From an uncultured Aquimarina sp. (lineage in GTDB: Bacteria; Bacteroidota; Bacteroidia; Flavobacteriales; Flavobacteriaceae): a stretch of DNA of 64,000 bases. The notes beneath the pieces are model-generated. The model was given only the letters and a program-made list of their open reading frames with translations, was not told where the DNA came from and ran no database searches. Location: the NCBI GenBank assembly GCA_947498705.1, contig CANMLW010000005.1, positions 62,001-126,000 of the forward strand, in the 5' to 3' direction. Every line of letters begins with the position of its first letter. The first letter of the stretch is position 1. Position numbers and translations under genes: made by a program. Positions 27,145 to 35,500 of the stretch are shown here, piece by piece.

Positions 27145-27390
27145 ATGAAATTAGAAAATTTAAAAACTAAAAAATTCGAACAATTCGAAAAAAGTAAAGT
27201 GTCTGATATGATGAGTATTAGAGGTGGAGAAGAAGTAGGAACTTCTATTAGAGGTCGTGCGGATGCTCGTGATTATGACACAGACAATGGTAATAGAGAT
27301 GGGGCTGGTACAAGATGGGACTTTTACAGAAACAGAGGGCCACAAAGTGACGGTGTGCCAGGGAATGACGGATCTCCAGGACAACCGTAA
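27145..27390 (+). CDS. RiPP precursor peptide of a grasp-with-spasm system
   Basis: An 81-residue precursor. The leader (residues 1-28) is Lys/Glu-rich, begins MKLENLKTKKFEQF and ends MMSIRGG, a typical Bacteroidota double-glycine leader. The core (29-81) has no Lys but carries ten Asp/Glu (E29, E30, D40, D43, D45, D47, D52, D59, D69, D75) and six Thr/Ser (T33, S34, T46, T56, S68, S77), so an ATP-grasp ligase could form ester macrocycles but not lysine amides. The last 12 residues GVPGNDGSPGQP are four collagen-type Gly-X-Y triplets. It is followed by the maturase genes on the same strand. Confidence 0.88.
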   Translation: MKLENLKTKKFEQFEKSKVSDMMSIRGGEEVGTSIRGRADARDYDTDNGNRDGAGTRWDFYRNRGPQSDGVPGNDGSPGQP

Positions 27391-27492
27391 CTAAAAAGTA
27401 ATTCTTTTAGTATTATTTAATGGGAGTTGAAAAAACAATCAACTCCCTAATTTCCTTTCTATGTTTATGAAAAATATCTAAATGCTAAATAT

Positions 27493-27834
27493 ATGATTGT
27501 AACATACCAACATAGCTCTTGCTCGTATAACACCTATAAAGATGTATTCTATAAAGAAATGCTAAAGGGGAACATCCACCCTAGAGATATTACTTTATTA
27601 CATCATCACCCATATAGATATAAAAAAAGTTTACGAGCAGGTCGAGCTAATAATGATAATCAAGCTTATTTGATAAATAAACTTACCGATTATCCAAAAG
27701 AAGTAAACCTAACCAAAACTAATGAAATGAGAAAAAAGTTATTTATCGTTCCAGCATATGTAGATGATAAAAAGAGAGAATATGTAAAAGAATACGAGTT
27801 TAATTTATTCTCTGGTTTTTGGAGTTGCGGGTAA
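27493..27834 (+). CDS. Uncharacterised protein of the RiPP cluster, 113 aa
   Basis: A 113-residue protein starting MIVTYQHSSCSYNTYKDVFY and containing a His-rich 'LLHHHPYRYKK' stretch. It has no signal peptide or membrane helix and ends in FSGFWSCG. The gene ends 3 bp before the ATP-grasp gene, so it is co-translated with it. I do not recognise the family. It could be a binding partner of the precursor, an accessory maturase or a second modified peptide; the sequence does not decide. Confidence 0.75.
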   Translation: MIVTYQHSSCSYNTYKDVFYKEMLKGNIHPRDITLLHHHPYRYKKSLRAGRANNDNQAYLINKLTDYPKEVNLTKTNEMRKKLFIVPAYVDDKKREYVKEYEFNLFSGFWSCG

Positions 27835-27837
27835 TTT

Positions 27838-28806
27838 ATGAGACATAGTATTATTCAATCAGAAAGTGATGATCCAAGTACAGACGATGTACTTTCTTGG
27901 GTTTATTATGTTAAAAAAAATGCTGTAGTTGATACATTATTTGATGCGTATCCTGTTAACTCTATTAGATTAGAAATGTCTAATAAAGAGAACTTACAAG
28001 CAACTATTAATGATATCAACCTTGATAATGAAACGAACTATTGGTATCGGAGAGGACAATTGGTAAGTTATTTTGATACGGTTCGTAATGGTAACACATA
28101 TCAAAAAAAAATGTATGAAGAAACAATACTTCCTATACAAGAATATCTAAATGGAAGTATTTATAAAAATCAACTAAATAGGTTTCAGGATAATTTTACT
28201 AATAAATTAGACATGTTACATCTGGCTATGTCACTGCATATAAATATCCCTGATGTATTGGTGACAGATAATTCTGATGATTTAGCCACTTTTTTATCTT
28301 CTCATAAAAAAGTGATTACCAAGCCAATCAAAAATCCTTTTATTGATTATAGTACGAAAATATATAATGTCAAGTTTTTAACACATACCAAACTTATTAC
28401 TATTGATGATATTCCCAAAGAAGCATTTAGTTTTATGCCTTCTTTTTTTCAGAAATATATAGAAAAGAAATACGAAATACGATCCTTTTATATGGATGGT
28501 GTTTTTAAAAGCATGGCAATCTTTAGTCAACAGAATGAAAAAACGAAAACTGATTATAGAAATTATGATCGGCAGCGCCCTAATAGATGCATTCCCTATA
28601 CACTACCTAAAAGCTTAGAAAGTAAGCTTCATCAATTAATGATCAAGTTACAGCTAAACTCTGGTTCATTCGATATTATATGCACTCCAGAAAACGAATA
28701 TTATTTTCTAGAGGTTAACCCTATTGGCCAGTTTCAATGGGTAAGTAAAAATTGTAATTATTATATAGAACGCATGATCGCAGAAAAAATAACAAGGCAT
28801 GAATAA
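27838..28806 (+). CDS. gwsG: Grasp-with-spasm ATP-grasp peptide ligase
   Basis: A 322-residue ATP-grasp enzyme of the graspetide maturase group. It has an N-terminal domain with 'YWYRRG', a motif typical of this group. The ATP-binding Lys is in KVITKPIKNP, and the metal and ATP ligands are D279 (SGSFDII), E292 and N294 (FLEVNPIGQF). In known graspetides such ligases join Asp/Glu side chains to Thr/Ser (esters) or Lys (amides). Here the precursor lies two genes upstream. Its 3' end overlaps the next gene by 8 bp. GwsG is the family name used for grasp-with-spasm ligases. Confidence 0.9.
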   Translation: MRHSIIQSESDDPSTDDVLSWVYYVKKNAVVDTLFDAYPVNSIRLEMSNKENLQATINDINLDNETNYWYRRGQLVSYFDTVRNGNTYQKKMYEETILPIQEYLNGSIYKNQLNRFQDNFTNKLDMLHLAMSLHINIPDVLVTDNSDDLATFLSSHKKVITKPIKNPFIDYSTKIYNVKFLTHTKLITIDDIPKEAFSFMPSFFQKYIEKKYEIRSFYMDGVFKSMAIFSQQNEKTKTDYRNYDRQRPNRCIPYTLPKSLESKLHQLMIKLQLNSGSFDIICTPENEYYFLEVNPIGQFQWVSKNCNYYIERMIAEKITRHE

Positions 28807-29020
28807 AAACCAAATTAAAAAAGATGTTTTAACACATATTAAAGAACACCCTAAAGAATACCCGTTTATCTCTAGGTTTTGGGATGTAGAAATTGATGAA
28901 ATACAGACTTCTGTTACGGAATCTTATATTGATTTTGGTCATTTTAATACCCAATCAACCCATTCTAGTCCTTTTTACAAACCTATTTCTAAAATCATTG
29001 ATTTATCTAAATTAGTATGA
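28799..29020 (+). CDS. Uncharacterised small protein between gwsG and gwsS, 73 aa
   Basis: A 73-residue protein that overlaps gwsG by 8 bp and gwsS by 4 bp (ATGA), so it is clearly part of the operon. The first half is a probable helix (KNQIKKDVLTHIKEHPKEY), followed by short strands ending in IIDLSKLV. There is no Cys, signal peptide or membrane helix. I recognise no family. The position suggests an adaptor or chaperone for one of the two maturases. Confidence 0.75.
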   Translation: MNKNQIKKDVLTHIKEHPKEYPFISRFWDVEIDEIQTSVTESYIDFGHFNTQSTHSSPFYKPISKIIDLSKLV

Positions 29021-30102
29021 GTACACAATTATTAAGGCTTTTTACCAATTGCAGGATTGTTAAGGGGTATAGTAGGTCCGTTATATGTGATTTACAAAGA
29101 GGTAAAATTATATATATTCCTAATAGTCTAACCGAGTTATTTGATGATAACAATGTTATAAATGTAGAAAAAATACGGTCAGAATTAGATAATGAGAGTC
29201 AACTAATTTTTACTGATTATTTGAAATTATTAAATGATTATGAGCTGGTATTTCCTTGTTCTGCAGAAGAATTAGATAGTTTCCCCGAATTAAATTTAGA
29301 ATATGACTACCCGGCAACGATATCAAATGCTATCATTGATTTTGATAAAAATTCTTTACATAATCTTAGTTATATAATCGATAATTTTCTTATTCAGACT
29401 AATTGTAGGCATATACAAGTTCGTTGTTTTGATGAGGTACATTTAGATTTTTTAAAAATATTACTTACCCCCGTCGGTGATAGTTTTATAAAATCTATAG
29501 ATATAGTTATTAAGTATACTTCTAGTATTTCGCAATCACAAATAACAGAGTTAGTAAATAATAATAAAAAAGTAAGAACGTTTACCATTCACTCATCTCC
29601 TATTAATGAAGTAATACAAAAAGAAAACACAAATTCTTTTGGTGTTATAGTATCTACACAGCAAGAAATAACATCAGAGACGCATTGCGGAATCATACAA
29701 TCTGGTTTTTTTAATGCAAGCATGGAGACCTTTACCGAGTCCCTTAAATATAATTCTTGTTTAAACAAAAAATTGTCTATTGATTCTAAGGGGGAAATTA
29801 AAAATTGTCCCTCTATGAAAGAAAGCTTTGGGAATATTAAAGATACCGAATTACAACAAGTGATAGAACATAAGGATTTTAAAAAATATTGGAAAATAAC
29901 CAAAGATCAGGTGACCACTTGCCGAGATTGCGAGTTTAGATACGTGTGTACAGACTGTCGCGCTTATCTCGAAGACCCGAAGGATATATACTCAAAACCA
30001 CTAAAATGTGGATACGATCCATATACCAATCAATGGGATAAGTGGAGTACGAATCCTCTCAAGCAAAAGGTAATTGAATATTACAATACTCATTCACAAT
30101 AA
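29017..30102 (+). CDS. gwsS: Grasp-with-spasm SPASM-domain peptide maturase
   Basis: A 361-residue protein. Residues about 15-80 (including 'SRSVICDLQRGKIIYIPNSL') look like a PqqD-like precursor-recognition region. The C-terminal SPASM domain has the Cys set C248, C264, C302, C305, C311, C314 and C331, suited to bind iron-sulfur clusters. The N-terminal part has no CxxxCxxC radical-SAM motif; this is a known trait of the grasp-with-spasm group, and the chemistry of these proteins is not settled. It overlaps the preceding gene by 4 bp and ends the tight operon. Confidence 0.9.
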   Translation: MSTQLLRLFTNCRIVKGYSRSVICDLQRGKIIYIPNSLTELFDDNNVINVEKIRSELDNESQLIFTDYLKLLNDYELVFPCSAEELDSFPELNLEYDYPATISNAIIDFDKNSLHNLSYIIDNFLIQTNCRHIQVRCFDEVHLDFLKILLTPVGDSFIKSIDIVIKYTSSISQSQITELVNNNKKVRTFTIHSSPINEVIQKENTNSFGVIVSTQQEITSETHCGIIQSGFFNASMETFTESLKYNSCLNKKLSIDSKGEIKNCPSMKESFGNIKDTELQQVIEHKDFKKYWKITKDQVTTCRDCEFRYVCTDCRAYLEDPKDIYSKPLKCGYDPYTNQWDKWSTNPLKQKVIEYYNTHSQ

Positions 30103-30171
30103 AACGTAGTTCATAATTTACATCATAGGTAAATTAAATGTCAAAATTAATAACCAATACGTTTTTTTTTT
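30101..30171 (+). terminator. Possible terminator after gwsS
   Basis: AAAACGTA (30101-30108) can pair with TACGTTTT (30158-30165), enclosing an inner hairpin AATTTAC/GTAAATT (30115-30135), and is followed by a long T run. If functional, it would partly separate the oxygenase from the maturase operon. The large loop makes this uncertain. Confidence 0.4.
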
Positions 30172-30312
30172 AATCATAATCATTTAAATCTACTATGATT
30201 TATAAGTCTTTCTATATCAGATTTATTATGAAAATCACATTCGTTTATATCGATAGATAAAATTCTAAATTAAAAACTAACACATCACAAAAACTATTAA
30301 CATTATAATATT

Positions 30313-30900
30313 ATGGGTTTATCAGCACAAAAAGATGCCAATGAAAATATTGAAAATTGGTATTATTTCCCAGAATTTTTTTCAACTGAAGAAGTTAATG
30401 AAATACATAAACTGGCAGAAGGTGTAAAATTTCAGGAAGCAAAACTCAATTCAGGCTCAAATGATCTTCATGGTTATCGAAAAAGCGAGATTAAGTGGTT
30501 AACCCCTAATATAGAAGGTATAGAATGGGTTTATCAAAAACTAACCAAATTCTGTATTGAAATGAACAGTGCTTTATGGCAGTTCGATATTAATGAACAA
30601 TTAGGGTCTCTTCAATACGGGGTTTATCGTAGTGATGGAGGGCATTATGATTGGCACATGGATTTAGGTCAAGGATTGACACGACAACGAAAAATAAGTA
30701 TGGTGATACAGCTTTCCTCGATAGATGAATATGAAGGTGGGGAATTCGAAATGTTCGTAAATAAAGAAGTATTAGAGTTTCCTAAAGAAAAGGGGGCGGT
30801 AATTTTATTTCCTTCCTATTGTATGCATCGAGTGACACCTATTACCAAGGGGGAACGTAAATCTTTAGTACTTTGGGTGTCTGGATTACCTTTTAAGTAA
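30313..30900 (+). CDS. Prolyl-4-hydroxylase-like 2-oxoglutarate/Fe(II) oxygenase
   Basis: A 195-residue double-stranded beta-helix enzyme. The iron ligands are H115-x-D117 (DWHMD) and H172 (YCMHRVTP), and R182 or K183 (GERKSLVLW) would bind 2-oxoglutarate. The order and spacing match PKHD-type enzymes related to prolyl 4-hydroxylase and to PiuC. It should act in the cytoplasm, using Fe(II), oxygen and 2-oxoglutarate to hydroxylate a protein or small molecule. It lies 210 bp after gwsS on the same strand. The precursor in this cluster ends in collagen-like triplets with Pro in Y positions, so the precursor is a plausible substrate. This is an inference; other substrates cannot be excluded. Confidence 0.87.
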   Translation: MGLSAQKDANENIENWYYFPEFFSTEEVNEIHKLAEGVKFQEAKLNSGSNDLHGYRKSEIKWLTPNIEGIEWVYQKLTKFCIEMNSALWQFDINEQLGSLQYGVYRSDGGHYDWHMDLGQGLTRQRKISMVIQLSSIDEYEGGEFEMFVNKEVLEFPKEKGAVILFPSYCMHRVTPITKGERKSLVLWVSGLPFK

Positions 30901-31532
30901 TAAAAAGCAAGTAAAATTTATAAAATACAATAGTAAAGAGATTTATTCTAGTAGGGTTTAATACTTCATGGCTTTCCTCATTCGTAAATGTTTAAGGTTT
31001 GAAAACGTGAAGTTTTAAAATATTCTGTAGGCTTACCCCAGAGAAATTTACTTATTTTAATATTTTAGTAGTCCCTGTTTATTTGAACAGTTAATATACA
31101 ATGTTTTTTTAAGAAGTTTTTATTGATAAAAAACACTTCAAAAAGACTAGTTTTTATACTTTATGGATAAAACCTTGTCAAATGCGATCCCAACAACCTG
31201 TTAAAAATTAGCTTAATTTTCTAGGAGACACATTAGAAGATATCCTCAACCCAAAGTATGGAGGTGCAATGAATACAGTCGTTTTCTTGATTTTAGCATA
31301 ACATCGTTATGTACAAATTAAAAAACGAAGCATAGCACCTTTGATTGCAGTAGATGCAAGATGTAATAGATTTTTATTACATTAAAAGGATTTAAGCAAT
31401 GAGATAGATTGGAATTATTTTGATAGAATATTAATTTATTAACATAAGCGGTACGATTATGCAAAAAATGCATGGTGATGTCCAACAAAATAGATGGATA
31501 AATCGTATTAATAGGTAATTATGATTAGCAAT
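30901..31532. other. Gene-poor region with possible decayed gene fragments
   Basis: About 630 bp without a convincing intact gene. Short stretches read like protein pieces in the plus frames, including one near 31210-31260 (L-N-F-L-G-D-T-L-E-D-I-L-N-P-K) that resembles the last residues of peptide-ABC permeases. They are interrupted by stops. I treat this as possible pseudogene debris and nothing more. Confidence 0.3.
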
Positions 31533-31575
31533 AAAAAAAGAGCATATAATAAACACTTAATTGTACGCTCTTTTT
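31533..31575 (-). terminator. Terminator after the pseudouridine synthase gene
   Basis: On the minus strand AAAAAGAGC pairs with GCTCTTTTT across a 23-nt loop, followed by a T run. It lies 27 bp after the stop codon. Confidence 0.8.
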
Positions 31576-31601
31576 AATTTATTAATTTTATAAAAATGAT
31601 A

Positions 31602-32468
31602 TTACATCATTCTCAAATTAATGACTTCTTGCTCGGTAAGAATTCTCCAATGCCCCCTAGGAAGATCTTTTTTGGTTAATCCTGCAAAGATTACTCGGTC
31701 TAATTTTACAACACTATAATTAAGGTGTTCAAAAAGTTTATGAATAATTCCGTTTTTAGCAGATTGTAATTGGATTCCTATTTCGTTTTTTGGAGAACCA
31801 TCGATATAAGAAATTTCATCAATATTGATAAACCCTTCTTCTAATTTAATTCCTTTTTCTATTTTTTGAAGATCTTCAAATTTTAAATTACGCTCAAGCT
31901 CAACATGAAATATCTTACGAACTCCACTTTTGTGATGGGTTAATTTTTTTTCTAAATCTACATCATTGGTAAATAATAGCAATCCCGTTGTGTTGCGTTC
32001 TAGTCTGCCAACAGGTTTTAGTCTTGATTTAGAAGCATTAGCAACCAGATCCATTACTGTTCTTGTCTTTTCAGGGCTTGTACTGGTAACAAAGCCTTTG
32101 GGTTTGTTAAGAAGTACATATTCTTTTTTGTGTGGGGTGATTAATCGACCATCGAACTTTACTTCATCTGTCAGTTTTACTTTGTATCCCATTTCGGTTA
32201 CTGGTTTACCATTAACCCATACACTACCGGTTTGAATATAAAGATCGGCTTCTCTTCTAGAACAAACGCCAGAATTTGCTACAAATTTGTTGAGTCTGAT
32301 CTCATCAGACTCAGTTATTTTTTTGGGAGAGCTAGTTGTCTTTTTTGTTGATGATTTACCTTTTATATAGGGTTTGTTTCCAGAATTAAACCCTCCTCTT
32401 GCATTCGACTTGCTTTTACCTTGTCTTTCGTTACTTTTTCCTCCTCTAGAATTATCTCCGCGGCTCAT
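31602..32468 (-). CDS. RsuA/RluB-family pseudouridine synthase
   Basis: A 288-residue RNA-modifying enzyme. It has a basic, Gly/Ser/Lys-rich disordered N-terminus (1-50), an S4 RNA-binding domain (about 55-110) and a pseudouridine synthase domain (about 115-288). The family motif is normally GRLD; here it reads GRLE with E157 at the position of the catalytic Asp (PVGRLERNTTGLLLFTND). The 'GLLLFTND' and 'VRKIFHVELER' blocks are normal. It probably modifies 23S or 16S rRNA. Whether Glu supports catalysis is unknown. The gene has its own promoter and is transcribed alone. Confidence 0.87.
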   Translation of the reverse strand: MSRGDNSRGGKSNERQGKSKSNARGGFNSGNKPYIKGKSSTKKTTSSPKKITESDEIRLNKFVANSGVCSRREADLYIQTGSVWVNGKPVTEMGYKVKLTDEVKFDGRLITPHKKEYVLLNKPKGFVTSTSPEKTRTVMDLVANASKSRLKPVGRLERNTTGLLLFTNDVDLEKKLTHHKSGVRKIFHVELERNLKFEDLQKIEKGIKLEEGFINIDEISYIDGSPKNEIGIQLQSAKNGIIHKLFEHLNYSVVKLDRVIFAGLTKKDLPRGHWRILTEQEVINLRMM

Positions 32469-32483
32469 ATCTTAAATTTTGTG

Positions 32484-32513
32484 CAAAGATAGTTGATTAC
32501 GACATAGGTACAA
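32484..32513 (-). promoter_or_regulatory. Bacteroidota-type promoter of the pseudouridine synthase gene
   Basis: On the minus strand TTG, then 19 bp, then TATCTTTG, a match to the TTG / TAnnTTTG consensus with ideal spacing. The -7 box is 16 bp before the ATG. Confidence 0.75.
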
Positions 32514-32524
32514 CATTTATTGTT

Positions 32525-35500
32525 TTATAGAAGACTCTTTCTTTTCTTATAGAACAAAAACGATATAAATGTGATCAAAAAGGCTCCGAATATCCAGTAA
32601 TAAATAGTATAAGGATTACCTATATCGATTGGATTGATATCTCCCAAAACATAAAAACTACCCCAATAAAAAGGGTGCGTATAAAATGTTTCTGTAGTAG
32701 TAAGAAACTGCAATTTTGCTTGTTGTAGCGCTTCTGCCTTATTCATACGGTCTTTTAGGTTGGCATAAAAGTATTGCATGAGTTGAGGTGTTGTTTTATC
32801 TGATACCTCCCAATTGCTTAATAATAAACTTTTAGTACCTGCATACTGAAAAGCAGTTCCTAGACTTAATACCCCTTCTCCGTTAGCGATTTTACCAGTA
32901 CCCGTATTACAGGCGCTTAATACAGTAAGCTCTGCTGGGATATCCAGCGCAAAAAGCTCATGGCTATACAATAGATTGTCTTCTAGGGTGTCCTTGCTTT
33001 TTGTAAAATAGAGCTTTGAGTTTTGTGGATTTTTATGATCTACATCTCCATGTAATGCTAAATGTAGGATGCTATAGTTATTGGCATGTTTTTTAAAATT
33101 ACGTTCGATAGCCTCAGCCCCATAATAGTATTGCCCATCTATAATTTCTGAAATGGCTTTGATTTCTTGTCGTGTACCAGGTAGATCATCACCGGCATCT
33201 CTTAGAGCAGCTAGACTTATAGTGCTGTTGGTATTAAGGTTAGTGGAGTCTGAAAAAGAAAAAGCAAGACATTCTTTGCGTATTTCTGATGAATTCGAAA
33301 TGTTTTTTGGTGATTTAAACAAAAGGTCAGCAGAATTGGCATACGAGATCGCATAGTCTCTTAGTAGATACGATAAATTTCTACTGTTTTTTTCTGCTTC
33401 TTGCTTTGTAAGTAATAAGTCAAAATTAAGGTGCCATAAAACACCATCGGGGATAATGATTAGATTATTACCTCGTATGTTGTTTTTAATAGGTGCAACA
33501 AGCTCTTTATATAAGGTGTGTCCAATTTTTTTATAATTAGTAGCGTTTTCTGAAGTAATCGCTTCTCGAAGCCGTTCTATATCCTCCTCTAATTTTGGTG
33601 TTCCTAATTCTTTGACCCTAATATCATTTTTAGAGATCGTAAAGGCGTAGGTAGTACTGTCTGCTACAAAAAAATCTAAAACAGTTGTTTTTTTATCTAA
33701 TCGCTCCTGAATTTCTGAAACAGAAACTACCTCGTTTTTATATTTAAGTTGGTAGTATTTGGGGTAATTCTTTTTTATTATTTCTGTTAAAGAATCTTGT
33801 TTTCTACTAATTGTAAAGAGAATACTTTCATACTTTTTAATCTTTATAGAATCAATATTATTTAAAGAAAGTTCTTTTGTAATTTTAGACTTATAAAAAG
33901 AATAGTTCACTCGTAGTTTTTTCTCTTCTTCATTTAGTTTAAACGGTAACTTCATAAATTTTTTAGCATCTTCTGCCGCCAGAAAGGTTTTTAATGTATT
34001 TGCTTTACTTCTTTCTGCATAGTAAAATGCATTCTTTAGATGCTCATTTTCATCTTTTTTTGAGGCCATTGTTAGTTCAGAAACGATTGCATTACTATAA
34101 ATTTCATGATTGGATTCAGATATTTTTACTCGATCCTCATAATCTAGTTCAATATTTCCACTGATATTTATATAGTCATCTATAATTGAATATGTCGACA
34201 AAGCTGCTCTTAAAAAACTTAGATCATTGCTTGACTTATTTAAGTGTAAAAGAGTTTTAGCTTTGTTAAATAAAGAAATAATTTGTATTTGAATATTCAT
34301 TGAACTTTCAGAAGATGGATTTTCATAAATAGATGCAGGGTCAAAACAAACATCATTAGCAACAATAGCATTTTGATAATATTCTAAAGCTTTTTTATGA
34401 TTATTAACTTTTACATATAAATTCCCTATTCTATTATAACAAATGGCTAAACCTGGATGTTTGGAATTATGTACTTCATCATATAATCGTTGTGCTTTGT
34501 GATAATTAATTAAAGCTGTTGCGTATTCTTTTTTCTTAACATATATATTACCTAGTTCTAAATAAGCATTCAAAATATTAGCTTTATCTTGATTTTTTTG
34601 AGTTTCAAAAATATTAATTGCTTTTTCTAAAAATAAAATTGCTTCGTTGTATTCTCCTATTTCTTTTAGGCTAATTGCAATATTTACATAAAGATTTATT
34701 AGCTGAGAAGAATTTGAGTAGTTACTTTTTCCCCATATGCTTAGCGCCTTATTTTGATGTTCTAATGCAAGTCTATGGTTTTTCATTTTTTGATAAACCA
34801 AACTCATATTGTTATGATAGAGTGGAGTTGATAAAACTTCTTCTTTTTCAGAGTTTAAATATGATTTTTTTATATAATCTAATGCTAAATGGTATTGACC
34901 AATATAATTATAAATCAATCCAATACTATTGTAAGTGTTTAGGATTGATGGATGATTTTCTCCATGTAATTGTTTTTTTAGCTTTAGTGCTCTTTTAAAG
35001 CTTACTAACGAAGCGTTGTAATGTCCCATATTGGCATGAATAACCCCCGTGTTATGATAAATGGCGCTTATCCTATTTTTGTTAATGTCTGATATGTTTT
35101 TATTTGATTTTATAAGAATTGATTCGGCTTTTTTATAATGTTCTAAAGCGCTGATATATTCTCCCTTTCTCTCATAAATAGCTCCCATATTAATATAAAT
35201 TCTAGCAACCTCTGGGTGTTTTATCCCAAATTCATCTATTGTTACCATCACCGCTTTTTGCATATGCTCTAGAGATATCGAATATTTTTCTAAAATATAA
35301 TAAGCTCTTGCCAGAAAAACATATGTTTCTTTTATCAATGAATTTGGTTTGGGAATTATACTCAACTGGATGTCTAAGGCCTTATTAAAATTTACTATTG
35401 CATCATTAATAGATCGTGTTTTTAAGAAATAACAAGCTTTGTTGAAGTAGGATTTTGATTCTTCTATAGTATTCTTATCTGTTTTTTTTGAACATATTTC

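Noticed and set aside
29017..30102. GwsS as a radical SAM enzyme
   Set aside because: There is no CxxxCxxC motif in the N-terminal part; only the SPASM cysteines are present.
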